This document shows, piece after piece, positions 33,666 through 42,514 of a DNA stretch of 58,284 bases. Location: assembly GCA_964399625.1 (NCBI GenBank), contig CAYNSB010000019.1:1-58284 (forward strand), in the 5' to 3' direction. Below the pieces are notes generated by a model. That model did no database searches and was not told the origin of the DNA. It worked only from the letters and a program-made list of their open reading frames with translations. The number at the start of each line of letters is the position of its first letter. Positions within the stretch are counted from its first letter, which is position 1. The stretch is from CAYNSB01 sp964399625. Lineage in GTDB: Bacteria > Planctomycetota > Phycisphaerae > Phycisphaerales > UBA1924. The translations under genes and the position numbers were made by a program.

Positions 33666-35648
33666 ATGCACCACCCCCGCCGTCTATCCCTTGTGGAACG
33701 CGCCGCGCCCGCCCTGCTGGCACTGTCCACGCTGTGCCTCGCTTCCTGCGATCGTGAGGACATCGCGGCCCAGTCACTCCAGGATGCCGCCGCGAAGGTC
33801 CACGCCCTCAACCAGGGCGGAACGCTCCCCGGCTCGCGCGAGGTAAAGGAAAAGACCCTCAAGGCCGTCCTGTCCACCCTCAAGAACCTGGGCCCCTCGC
33901 CCACGCCAAGCCAGAAGGCCGCCGCCTCTCTCCTCTCCTCGCAAGCCAGCGCCGGGCTCGCCGCCGGCCCCGCGCAGGACGCGACGGATAAAGAGAGCGA
34001 GGCCCTCCACCAGATCACCCTCATCCGCGCCGAGCTGGACCAGTACCTCGTCGCCTCCGGGCGCGCCAAGGCCGCGGTCGTCGATTCCGCGGCCGATCTC
34101 GCCGCGCTCGACAAGGAAGACCAGGACCGCCAGAAGCGCATCGCCGATGCCCAGGCCCGAAAGGCCCAGATCGAGTCGCGCATCGCCGGGCTCCGCGCCG
34201 AATCGCAGAAACTCGCCGAGCAGGGCAAAGCCCGCCAGAACGAAGCCGCCCTACTCCGCCAGCAGGCCGTGTCGCAGTCCGCCACCGCCGCCGAGGGCCT
34301 GCTCCGTCAGGCCAGCGAGATCGGGCGCGCCGCCGACAAGCTCGAGGCCCAGTCCGCACAGATCGCCGCCCAGGCCGACCAGATCGCCCCCGAAGCGCCC
34401 GCCGCCGAACTCGAGGTCAAGCGCCTCACCGGGCAGCGCGAGCTCCTCGCCAAGGCGCGCCAGGACCTCATGAAGCGCGACGCCGCGGCCAAGGCCGACG
34501 CCGCCGCCGCCCGTGCCGAGGCCGCCAAGTCCGCCGAGCGCATCGCCACCGGGCTCAAGGCCATCGAGGAACTGCGCTCGGGCGAGCTCGCCACCGCCAC
34601 CGACGCCGCCGTCGCCGGGTACACGAGCGCGGCCTCGCTCGCCAAGGCCGCAACCTCCGAGATCCGCGCCGGCGCCAGCGCCGGCGCCGCCGCCGCGCAG
34701 CAGGCATTGGGCGATGTGCTCTGGAGCAAGGCGCACGGGCTCTCGTCCTACGCGCAACTCCTGGGCGCCCTGGCCGGCGCGGACCCCGCGCTCCCGGGGG
34801 CCGACGCGATCAAGGCCAAGGCCAAGCAGGCCGCCGAGGACCGCGACACCGCCGCCAACGCCGCCGCCGAGGCCTACCAAGCCGCCAAGACCGCCTACAT
34901 GGCCTCGGGCTCCAGCGCCGACGCCAAGGCGAGGATCGAGACCCTCGACAAGCGACTCATCGAGATCATCAAGCTCGCCTCCAACGGCAAGATCGATCTC
35001 GCTCCCCCGCCACCCGAGGGCGCGGCCCCCGCGAGCGAGGGCGAAAAGCCCAGCGAGGGCACGCACGCCGAGGCGCCCGCGGCGGACGGCATCCCCGCCG
35101 AACTCCGCGCGGCGATCGATCTGGCAATCATGAGGCTTCTGCAGGGCAAGGCAGATGAATTCGCCTCTGACGCTGTTGGTGACGAGCAATCGAAGTCCGC
35201 GATGCGCGGCGCAATCGCGCTGATGGCGAAGTTTGAAAGGCTCAATCAGGTATTGACATCGAAGTTCGGACAGGGCCTTCCGGTCTCGAAACTTGCCACG
35301 CCCCTCAAGTCGCTTGGCTTTGTGCCAGGAATGAGTTCAAAGGACATGATCATTACCATGAAAGGCGCCGACGCCGCAGAAGCTAAATCGAAGGAGGAGC
35401 AAGCCACAGGCAAGACGGGCATGCTCTTCGCCAAAGTAGACGGAAAGTGGAAGCCCGACATTCGCGACGAGTCGGATTCAAAGATGGCACAGGGCCTTCC
35501 GAAGATCACAGCTCTGACTTCTGCAGTCGATCAGACCATCGCCGACATTGAGAGCGGAAAGATCAAGGATCTTCAAGCAGCCATGCTCTCGCTGAGCAAC
35601 GCGATCCGTCCGGATGCTGGCAATCCCCCCAAGTCCGGCGGCAACTAA
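33666..35648 (+). CDS. Large Ala-rich coiled-coil lipoprotein
   Basis: The 660-residue protein has a lipoprotein signal (LASC, Cys28). Most of residues 60-480 is Ala/Lys/Glu-rich heptad-like sequence, expected to form long coiled coils in the periplasm or at the outer membrane. GGAG ten bases before ATG 33666 supports this start; the frame is open upstream. From about residue 485 (base 35120) to the end the codons change: many A/T-ending codons, lower GC and different amino-acid content, unlike the rest of the gene and its neighbours. I recognize no domain; function unknown. Confidence 0.75.
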   Translation: MHHPRRLSLVERAAPALLALSTLCLASCDREDIAAQSLQDAAAKVHALNQGGTLPGSREVKEKTLKAVLSTLKNLGPSPTPSQKAAASLLSSQASAGLAAGPAQDATDKESEALHQITLIRAELDQYLVASGRAKAAVVDSAADLAALDKEDQDRQKRIADAQARKAQIESRIAGLRAESQKLAEQGKARQNEAALLRQQAVSQSATAAEGLLRQASEIGRAADKLEAQSAQIAAQADQIAPEAPAAELEVKRLTGQRELLAKARQDLMKRDAAAKADAAAARAEAAKSAERIATGLKAIEELRSGELATATDAAVAGYTSAASLAKAATSEIRAGASAGAAAAQQALGDVLWSKAHGLSSYAQLLGALAGADPALPGADAIKAKAKQAAEDRDTAANAAAEAYQAAKTAYMASGSSADAKARIETLDKRLIEIIKLASNGKIDLAPPPPEGAAPASEGEKPSEGTHAEAPAADGIPAELRAAIDLAIMRLLQGKADEFASDAVGDEQSKSAMRGAIALMAKFERLNQVLTSKFGQGLPVSKLATPLKSLGFVPGMSSKDMIITMKGADAAEAKSKEEQATGKTGMLFAKVDGKWKPDIRDESDSKMAQGLPKITALTSAVDQTIADIESGKIKDLQAAMLSLSNAIRPDAGNPPKSGGN

Positions 35649-35675
35649 CACCCCCGCACTCGCTCGAAATGCCCG

Positions 35676-36626
35676 ATGAACGCGGCGTCACCCGAGATCA
35701 CGCTCGCCCCCGTCAAGATGCACCTGCTCACACCCGCGAGCCCGGGCGTGGCACGCGTCATCTCCAGCGAACGCTGCACCGCCTCCAAGAAATCCGCCGC
35801 CTTCGTCCGCCACGTTGCCATCGACGTCTCGGGAACCGCGCTCGCCGGAAACTTCCGCGCCGGGCAATCGTTCGGCGTCATCCCCCCGGGTCTCGACGCC
35901 AACGCCAAGCCGCACAAGCTCCGCCTCTACTCCATCGCCTCCCCGTCCGCCGGCGAGGATGGCAAGGGCCAGGTCCTCTCCACCACCGTCAAGCGCACCA
36001 TCGACGAGCACTGGGAGGACCACAGGCTCTTCCTGGGCGTCTGCTCAAACTATTTGTGCGACCTGCAGCCCGGCGATGAGCTCCGCGTCACAGGCCCGGC
36101 CGGGAAGCGCTTCGTCCTACCCGCCAATCCGATCGACCACGACTACGTCTTCTTCGCGACCGGCACGGGAATCGCCCCCTTCCGCGGCATGGTGCGCGAG
36201 CTGCTCGCCACATCGCCCTCGTCCTCCATCACGCTCGTCGCGGGCTCGCCCTACGCCACCGACCTTCTCTACCACGACGAGTTCCTCGCCCTCGCCGCGT
36301 CGCACCCCAAGTTCCGGTACATCACCGCCCTCAGCCGCGAGAGCGGGCTTCCCCGCCTTTATGTGCAGGATCGCATCACCACCGGCGATGAGCGCGACTA
36401 CCTCGCCAGCGTGCTCTCCTCATCCCGCACGCTCATCTACATCTGCGGCATCGCCGGCATGGAACTGGGCATCGTCCAGGCCCTTGCCTCCTCGCTCTCC
36501 CAATCGGCCCGCGCTCAGTACGTCGACGCGGAGGCCGCCCTGCTCGCCGACCCCAAATCGTGGACCCGCACGATGCTCCATAAGCAGGTCACGCTCACGC
36601 GCCGCCTGTTCCTCGAGGTCTACTGA
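35676..36626 (+). CDS. Ferredoxin-NADP(+) reductase
   Basis: The 316-residue plant-type FNR has the FAD-binding RLYSIASPS, the GVCSNYLCDLQPGDEL segment, the NADP-binding FFATGTGIAPFRGMVREL and the CGIAGMELGI motif, ending in the aromatic FLEVY that stacks on the flavin. It exchanges electrons between ferredoxin and NADP(H) in the cytoplasm. The protein lacks a phycobilisome or membrane domain. It stands alone, 27 bp after the coiled-coil lipoprotein gene, and no ferredoxin gene is adjacent. Confidence 0.92.
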   Translation: MNAASPEITLAPVKMHLLTPASPGVARVISSERCTASKKSAAFVRHVAIDVSGTALAGNFRAGQSFGVIPPGLDANAKPHKLRLYSIASPSAGEDGKGQVLSTTVKRTIDEHWEDHRLFLGVCSNYLCDLQPGDELRVTGPAGKRFVLPANPIDHDYVFFATGTGIAPFRGMVRELLATSPSSSITLVAGSPYATDLLYHDEFLALAASHPKFRYITALSRESGLPRLYVQDRITTGDERDYLASVLSSSRTLIYICGIAGMELGIVQALASSLSQSARAQYVDAEAALLADPKSWTRTMLHKQVTLTRRLFLEVY

Positions 36627-36839
36627 GCATCGATTCTCGAACCCGTCCAGATACCAATCGTGCCCACACCACGGTTGACCCCCCGCCAGCCGCCTGATAG
36701 GTTTGAGCCCCTCCGCTCCCGCAGCGGCGGGGCGGACCTTCGGCCATCGCGTGCAGCGCGCCGGAACGTCACGGAACATTCGCACGTATCGATCCCTGTG
36801 CCGGGGCGCGCGCCGCGGCACCACGGGCCCGGGGCCTTC

Positions 36840-37913
36840 ATGACGCGTCATCGATTCGTGACTGTGCTGGTGCTCGCCTGTGCCATCGTCGCGCGCGCAC
36901 AGCAGCCCCTGCCCGCGAGCGTCGTTCAGGCGCCGGTCCTCCCCTCCGACGCGCCCAAGCAGATCGCCGACTTCGTCGCCGAGCCTCTCAAGAAACTCGA
37001 GAGCGCCGAGTTCAAGGACATCAAGTCCGCACGCGAGCGCCTGCTCGAGCCGCTCAAGGGCGGCGGCGCCTCCGTCGCCTTCCGCACCGAATACTCGCGC
37101 ACCCTCATCCCCCCGCTCGCGGGCATCGCCTCGGGCAAGTCCGAGCTCAACGCCGTCAACGCCCTCCGCCTCATGGGCGAGCTGGGCACCGCCGACGCCC
37201 TCGACGAACTCGAGAAGCGCGCCAAGGACCGCAGCCCGCCCCTGCGCTACGCGGCCTTCGCGGGCATCTCCCGCGTGCTCGACTCCATCCGCGATGCCCA
37301 GGCCCCCGCCGTCCTCCAGGGCCGGGCGGGCGACGCCGTCACCCGCCTGGGCGAGGCGCTGGGCACCGAGGCAAACCTCGACATCGCGGGCCTGCTCGCG
37401 CACTCGCTCTCCAAGCTCCTCACCCTCGAGCGGCAGGGCTTCGAGACCGTGCGCACGCAGGCGCTCACCGCGCTCACGCGGGCCACCAAGGCTCGCGCCG
37501 CCGCGCTCGCCGTCAACGGGGCCCCAGCCGCGCCCCAGCTGCCCATGCTCACCTCACTCTGCACCGAGGCGCGCAACGCCATCGCCCAGGCCAACCCGAA
37601 CCTGCAGCTCACGCCCCAGGGCAAGCGCGAGGTCGCGGAGATCGGCGGCGACTGCATCTCGATCGTCCTCCGCGCCGTCAAGGCAGGCCAGGTCCGCCCC
37701 GAGGACCGCGAAGACTTCGCGAAGCTCGCCGACACCGCCGAGTCCGCCATCCTCCTCGCCGCCGGACGCCAGAACCTCGCCGCCAATCTCGGCCCGGACC
37801 TGCGCCAGGGCAACGCCGAGGGCGACAAGTCCTTCCTCGACAAGGTCGTCCGCTTGCTGACCACGCTCAGCGAGCAGCCGCTCTCCTTCCCCCCCGACCG
37901 CTTCCTCAAGTAA
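36840..37913 (+). CDS. Secreted helical-repeat (HEAT-like) protein
   Basis: The 357-residue protein has a signal peptide ending ARAQ/Q. The mature part is almost entirely helical, with repeated Leu/Ala patterns such as LNAVNALRLMGELGTADALD and SPPLRYAAFAGISRVLDSI that resemble HEAT-type repeats. No enzymatic motif is visible. ATG 36840 is chosen for the signal peptide; the upstream 210 bp hold no other gene. Function unknown; a protein-binding role is a guess. Confidence 0.7.
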   Translation: MTRHRFVTVLVLACAIVARAQQPLPASVVQAPVLPSDAPKQIADFVAEPLKKLESAEFKDIKSARERLLEPLKGGGASVAFRTEYSRTLIPPLAGIASGKSELNAVNALRLMGELGTADALDELEKRAKDRSPPLRYAAFAGISRVLDSIRDAQAPAVLQGRAGDAVTRLGEALGTEANLDIAGLLAHSLSKLLTLERQGFETVRTQALTALTRATKARAAALAVNGAPAAPQLPMLTSLCTEARNAIAQANPNLQLTPQGKREVAEIGGDCISIVLRAVKAGQVRPEDREDFAKLADTAESAILLAAGRQNLAANLGPDLRQGNAEGDKSFLDKVVRLLTTLSEQPLSFPPDRFLK

Positions 37914-37944
37914 CGCCCGCGCCGCGCGTCGTACCCTTGCACGC

Positions 37945-39864
37945 GTGCTGCGCCTCGCCCTTCCCATCCTCGCGCTCGTGCTGCTGCTGGGCCTCGCCGC
38001 GATCAGCGACCGCCCGCTGCCCCGCGCGGACCTGACCATCATCAACCGCGGCGACGTCTCGACGCTGGACCTCGCCACCATGTCGTGGATGCAGGACCTG
38101 CGCATCGCACGATCCATCTACGAGGGGCTCGTGATGACCGACCCCTTCTCCTGGGAGTACGCGCTCCGCCCGGGAGTCGCCCAGAGCTGGGAACGCTCCG
38201 CCGACGGGCTCGTGTACACGTTCCACCTCCGCGCCGACGCCCGATGGTCCAACGCCGATCCCGTCCTAGTCTCCGATTTCTGCTACTCCTGGCTCCGCGC
38301 GATCATTCCCGATAGCGCCGGCGACTACGCCAAGTTCTTCTCCGCCATTCGGGGCGTCCGCGACTTCACCGCGTGGCGAACCGCCGAACTGGCCCGCTTC
38401 GCGAACGATCGCACCCTCACGGGCGACGCACGCCGCGCCGCCGCCCAGGCGCTGTGGACCCAGACGCAGGAACGCTTCGCCCGCGACGTGGGCGTGCGCA
38501 CGCCCGACGAGCGGACGATCGTCATCGAACTCGAGCACCCGGTCCCCTACTTCCTCGACCTGCTCGCCTTCCCGACGCTGTACCCGCAGCACGCGCGCAC
38601 GCTCCGCCTCTTCGAGCGCGTCCAGCCGGACTCGGGCCGCGTCCAGTGGGAGCAGGGATGGACCAAGCCGCCACACCACGTGACCAACGGCCCCCTGCTC
38701 GTGTCGCGATGGCGCTTCAAGCGAGACCTCCGCCTCGAGAAGAACCCCCACTACTGGAACCGCGACGCCATCGCGATCAACTCCATCGACATCCCCACGA
38801 TCGAGGACGACAACACCGAGGTGCTCGCCTTCCGATCAGGCGCCGTCGACTGGGCCTCGGACGTCACCGCCCCCTATCGCGCCGAGATCCACGCGCAGAA
38901 GCTCGACTTCCTCCGCGAGCACCAGACCAAGGTCGACGCGCTGCGGGCCCAGGGGCTCGATCCCATCGCGATCGATCGCGCCCTCCCGTCCGATCCGCGC
39001 AACACGTTCTCCGTGCTGCCCGCCTTCGGCACGTACTTCTACAACTTCAACTGCTCGCCCACGCTCGCCGACGGACGAAGGAACCCCTTCGCCGACCCGC
39101 GCGTCCGCCGTGCCTTCGCCCTCGCCGTGGACAAGCGGGCGCTCGTGGACGACGTCCGCCGCGTCGGCGAGAGCATCGCGCCCACACTCATTCCACCGGA
39201 CTCGATCCCGGGTTATGCCTCCCCACGCGGGCTCTCCTACGACCCGCCCCGCGCTCGCGCCCTCCTCGCCGAGGCCGGATACGCCAGCGGAAAGGACTTC
39301 CCCGTCGTCGTCGAGATCCTCTTTAACAAGGACGGCGGGCACGACCTCGCCGCCCAGGTCATCGCCAAGAACTGGGAGTCGAACCTCGGCGTGCAGGTCC
39401 TGCTCAACCAGCGCGAGCTCCGCGTCTTCCGCGAGGACCTCAAGAACGGCAACTTCATGGTCTCCCGCGCCGGCTGGTTCGGCGATTACGGCGACCCCAC
39501 CACCTTCCTCGATATCCATCGCACGGGCGATGGCAACAACGACCGCAAGTTCTCCAACCCCCAGTACGACGCGCTGCTCGATCGCGCCGCGATCGAGCCC
39601 GACCCCGCCCGCCGCATGGAGCTGCTCTCCAAGGCCGAGCAGATGCTCGTGGAGGAGCAACTGCCCTTCATCCCGCTCTACCACTACGCGCAGTTCTACC
39701 TGTTCGATCCCCACCGCGTCTCGGGCATCTCCGCGCATCCACGCCAGGAGCAGCACCTGTACCTGATGAGCCCGATCCGATCCGAGTCGGACCTCGCCCG
39801 CGCCCGGGCGATGCCCCCGCACATCTCGCCCCCCCACGCCCCGCCGGGAGGCGCCGCGCGATGA
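37945..39864 (+). CDS. oppA: Oligopeptide ABC transporter substrate-binding protein
   Basis: The 639-residue solute-binding protein of the OppA/DppA family has an N-terminal hydrophobic anchor or signal, then SWMQDLRIARSIYEGLVMTD, LRPGVAQSWERSADGLVYTF and RWSNADPVLVSDFCYSW. It is longer than usual (most are about 540 residues), with an insertion around 110-160. GTG start without Shine-Dalgarno; a TACCCT ends seven bases before, suggesting a leaderless message. The stop overlaps the oppB start. It should deliver peptides to the OppB permease. Confidence 0.88.
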   Translation: MLRLALPILALVLLLGLAAISDRPLPRADLTIINRGDVSTLDLATMSWMQDLRIARSIYEGLVMTDPFSWEYALRPGVAQSWERSADGLVYTFHLRADARWSNADPVLVSDFCYSWLRAIIPDSAGDYAKFFSAIRGVRDFTAWRTAELARFANDRTLTGDARRAAAQALWTQTQERFARDVGVRTPDERTIVIELEHPVPYFLDLLAFPTLYPQHARTLRLFERVQPDSGRVQWEQGWTKPPHHVTNGPLLVSRWRFKRDLRLEKNPHYWNRDAIAINSIDIPTIEDDNTEVLAFRSGAVDWASDVTAPYRAEIHAQKLDFLREHQTKVDALRAQGLDPIAIDRALPSDPRNTFSVLPAFGTYFYNFNCSPTLADGRRNPFADPRVRRAFALAVDKRALVDDVRRVGESIAPTLIPPDSIPGYASPRGLSYDPPRARALLAEAGYASGKDFPVVVEILFNKDGGHDLAAQVIAKNWESNLGVQVLLNQRELRVFREDLKNGNFMVSRAGWFGDYGDPTTFLDIHRTGDGNNDRKFSNPQYDALLDRAAIEPDPARRMELLSKAEQMLVEEQLPFIPLYHYAQFYLFDPHRVSGISAHPRQEQHLYLMSPIRSESDLARARAMPPHISPPHAPPGGAAR

Positions 39865-40859
39865 GACGCATGATCCTCTCACGCCTGGCCCAGCTCCCGC
39901 TGATCCTGATCGTCGTGTACACGATCACCCTCGCCCTCGCCTGGGCCGTCCCCGGAAACCCCCTCGAGAACCCCGAAGGGCGCCGCCCACCACCGGAGAT
40001 CGCCGCGGCGATGCGCGCCCAGTACAACCTCGACAGCTTCTGGCGCTTCTACGGCTCCTACCTCGCCAGCGCCTCGGGCGTGCGATCCATCTCGGAGCGA
40101 ATCGCCGGCCGCCCCGAACCGAGCCAGCACGCCGAGCCCGGGCTCACGCCCCCCTCCCGCCCATTCTTCAATCTCGGCCCCTCTCTGCAGTATCGCGATC
40201 GCACCGTGAACGAGATCATCGCCGATGCCCTGCCCATCTCGATGACGCTCGGCGCGATCGCGATCCTCATCGCGCTGGCGATCGGGCTCACCGCCGGCGT
40301 GCTGGGCGCGCTCCGCCCCCACTCCGCCCTGGACGCCTGCACGCTGGCGCTCGCCCTCGTGGGAATCTCGCTGCCCTCCTTCGTCGTGGGCACCGTGCTG
40401 CTGCTCATCCTCGCGGTGTGGCTGCCCATCGTGCCCGTGGGGCAGTGGACGCTGCGCGCGGGGCTGCTGGGCGCGTTCACGCTCTCGCTCCCCTACGCCG
40501 CCTACATCGCGCGCCTCACGCGCATGGGCATGATCGAGGCCCTCTCCTCCGACTACGTCCGCACCGCCCGCGCCAAGGGCCTCTCCGAATCGCGCGTCGT
40601 CCTGGTGCACGCCCTCAAGAACGCGATGCTCCCCGTCCTCTCGTACCTCGGCCCCGCCACCGCCTACGCCATGACCGGCTCGTTCGTGGTCGAGCGCGTC
40701 TTCAACATCCCGGGCCTCGGGCAGCACTTCGTCAACGCCGTTCAGAACAAGGACCTCTTCCTCGTCATCGGCGTCGTCCTCGTCTTCTCCACGCTGCTCG
40801 TGCTCCTGAATCTCGCGGTGGATGTCCTCTATCGCCTCGTCGACCCGCGCATCGAGTGA
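39861..40859 (+). CDS. oppB: Oligopeptide ABC transporter permease
   Basis: The 332-residue inner-membrane permease begins LSRLAQLPLILIVVYTITLA, has the DppB/OppB EAA region DYVRTARAKGLSESRVVLVHALKNAMLPVLSYL (loop around residues 235-265) and ends VLYRLVDPRIE, typical of OppB. It has an extended periplasmic loop after the first membrane segment. Its ATG overlaps the oppA stop. The usual oppC, oppD and oppF do not follow; the next gene is a yqjD-like one. Confidence 0.92.
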   Translation: MRRMILSRLAQLPLILIVVYTITLALAWAVPGNPLENPEGRRPPPEIAAAMRAQYNLDSFWRFYGSYLASASGVRSISERIAGRPEPSQHAEPGLTPPSRPFFNLGPSLQYRDRTVNEIIADALPISMTLGAIAILIALAIGLTAGVLGALRPHSALDACTLALALVGISLPSFVVGTVLLLILAVWLPIVPVGQWTLRAGLLGAFTLSLPYAAYIARLTRMGMIEALSSDYVRTARAKGLSESRVVLVHALKNAMLPVLSYLGPATAYAMTGSFVVERVFNIPGLGQHFVNAVQNKDLFLVIGVVLVFSTLLVLLNLAVDVLYRLVDPRIE

Positions 40860-40957
40860 AGCACCCAAACGCTCGCCGCCCGATTTCTGCCCCGGGTTCG
40901 CAATCCATTCGCACTATGATCCAATGCGTTCTACACGCAGAACGAAGGGAGGGCTCC

Positions 40958-41299
40958 ATGACTGCTTCCGACGGATTCGCCTCGGTCGATGTCCGCCGCC
41001 AGGTCGAGACGCTCAAGGACGACCTGTCGCTGCTCAAGGACGACCTTTCGTCCTTCATGCGCGACCTCGTCGCCGCGGGCAAGGTCGAGGCGGGCGATGC
41101 CAAGGACCGCGTGGAGGCGTCGCTGCGCCAGCGCATCGACAAACTCCAGAAGACCGCCTCGCACCTCACCGACAAGGCCAAGTCCCACGGCAAGGACGCG
41201 ATCGACTCGATCGAGACCCACGCCCGCGAGAAGCCGCTGCAGACCATCGCGATCGCCCTGGGAATCGGCGTCCTGCTCGGCGCCGTACTCCGCCGCTGA
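40958..41299 (+). CDS. YqjD/ElaB (DUF883) family membrane-anchored protein
   Basis: The 113-residue protein has an amphipathic helical N-terminus (VETLKDDLSLLKDDLSSFMR, then coiled-coil), the ETHAREKPLQTIAIALGIGV transition into one C-terminal membrane segment, and the RR end typical of the DUF883 family, whose members in E. coli bind ribosomes at the membrane in stationary phase. GGGAGGG eight or so bases before ATG 40958 is a good ribosome site. First of a three-gene set like E. coli yqjD-yqjE-yqjK. Confidence 0.88.
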   Translation: MTASDGFASVDVRRQVETLKDDLSLLKDDLSSFMRDLVAAGKVEAGDAKDRVEASLRQRIDKLQKTASHLTDKAKSHGKDAIDSIETHAREKPLQTIAIALGIGVLLGAVLRR

Positions 41300-41333
41300 G
41301 CCCCGCGCTCCACGCCACACACGGAGCCCGCGC

Positions 41334-41654
41334 GTGCGTGCCATCGCCCAGTTCATCGTGAAACTCGCGGACCTCGCCGAAGCCGAAGGAAGGCTCCTCC
41401 GCGCGGGCACCGTCCGCGTCCTGCTCGCGGGCGCGCTCGCCCTCGCCGCGGCCCTCCTCGCCGTCGGGGGCCTCGCCCTTCTCGCATGGGCACTCTTTCA
41501 GGCCCTGAGCAGCACCGTGGGCATCCCCGGTGCGGCGGCGATCTGCGGCTTCGCACTGCTCGCCCTCGCCTTCGCCCTCTTCGTCCGCGTCAACGCCCTT
41601 GCAGGATCACCCAAGCCACCGCAGGCCCGCACGCCGACGGATCGCCAGCCATGA
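41334..41654 (+). CDS. YqjE-like two-segment membrane protein (phage-holin-type fold)
   Basis: The 106-residue protein has two hydrophobic segments (about 28-53 and 62-87) after an amphipathic N-terminus AQFIVKLADLAEAEGRLLRA, in the arrangement of the YqjE/phage-holin family (DUF1469). GTG start, inferred. Its stop overlaps the start of the third gene. Function not established beyond association with DUF883 proteins. Confidence 0.75.
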   Translation: MRAIAQFIVKLADLAEAEGRLLRAGTVRVLLAGALALAAALLAVGGLALLAWALFQALSSTVGIPGAAAICGFALLALAFALFVRVNALAGSPKPPQARTPTDRQP

Positions 41655-41902
41655 CGCCGCCGTCCGCCAGCGCCCCGCCCATCAGCGTGGAGGAAGCCAA
41701 GCGCCGACTCCTCGAAACCCCCGCGCTCGACCCGGCCCACGCGCTCGCCGACGCCGCACGCAAGCACCTCTGGCCCGCGACAATCGTCGCCGCGGCCTCA
41801 GGGCTCACCCTCGCCCTCATCCCGCGACGCTTCCTCGCGCGTTCCTTCACGCGCTTCGCCATGCCCATCGCGACCGAGATGCTCCGCCGCGCACTTAAGT
41901 AG
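41651..41902 (+). CDS. Small YqjK-like membrane protein
   Basis: This is an 83-residue protein with a cytoplasmic helical part and one short hydrophobic segment (WPATIVAAASGLTLALIP) followed by basic residues. The ATG overlaps the previous stop. Resemblance to E. coli YqjK is by position and architecture only. Confidence 0.65.
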   Translation: MTPPSASAPPISVEEAKRRLLETPALDPAHALADAARKHLWPATIVAAASGLTLALIPRRFLARSFTRFAMPIATEMLRRALK

Positions 41903-41907
41903 CCGCG

Positions 41908-42345
41908 TCAGCGCACCTGCTCGAACGTCGCGCCCTCAAGCACATCGCAACTCACGAACTGACCGGGCTTGAAGTCCCCCGCCTTCTGTCGCGGGTCCGT
42001 CGGCGTGCAGTGGATCGCCACCCCCGCGTCGATCACCACCGCATCGCCCTCCACCCTCACCACGCGCCCCTGCACGCGCCGCGGCCTGCCGTACACCGGC
42101 TCCACGTACCGCCCGCCCGTCTTCACCTCATCGATCCGCCGCGCCACCGCGCGGATCGTCCCGATGATCCGCTTGCCCGTCTCGCCGTGCACCACGCCCT
42201 TGGGCACGAGGTAGATCTGGTAGCTCGTGTTGGGAACGCTGATGTTCACCATCGCCGGGCGTGTCTCCGTCGCGGGGATCTCTCCCTCGTACACGCCACG
42301 CGCCAACCTGGAATCGATCACGCTCGTCGGTGCGGGAGTCAGCAT
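41908..42345 (-). CDS. Small beta-rich protein of unknown function
   Basis: The 145-residue protein starts at ATG 42345 (MLTPAPTSVIDSRLARGVYE); an upstream open frame is not protein-like. It is predicted mainly beta (VNISVPNTSYQIYLV, VQGRVVRVEGDAVVIDAGVA, PGQFVSCDVLEGATFEQV), possibly an OB-like fold. No family recognized. It converges with the yqjK-like gene, five bases away, and is divergent from the M48 protease. It is not enzyme-like by any visible motif. Confidence 0.6.
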   Translation of the reverse strand: MLTPAPTSVIDSRLARGVYEGEIPATETRPAMVNISVPNTSYQIYLVPKGVVHGETGKRIIGTIRAVARRIDEVKTGGRYVEPVYGRPRRVQGRVVRVEGDAVVIDAGVAIHCTPTDPRQKAGDFKPGQFVSCDVLEGATFEQVR

Positions 42346-42514
42346 GACGCCATGATAGGTTCCCGCGGGTGCCACGCCCGCGCCGCGTGGGGCCAGGGCG
42401 TGCCCAGGCTGATGCACACACAACTGGCGCATTTTCTTCCCTCTTCTCGGCGTCACCCCCGCACCAAGTCTCTCCGTCTCTTCTTCCCCTATCCTCGACC
42501 AGCAGGAGGTTTCC

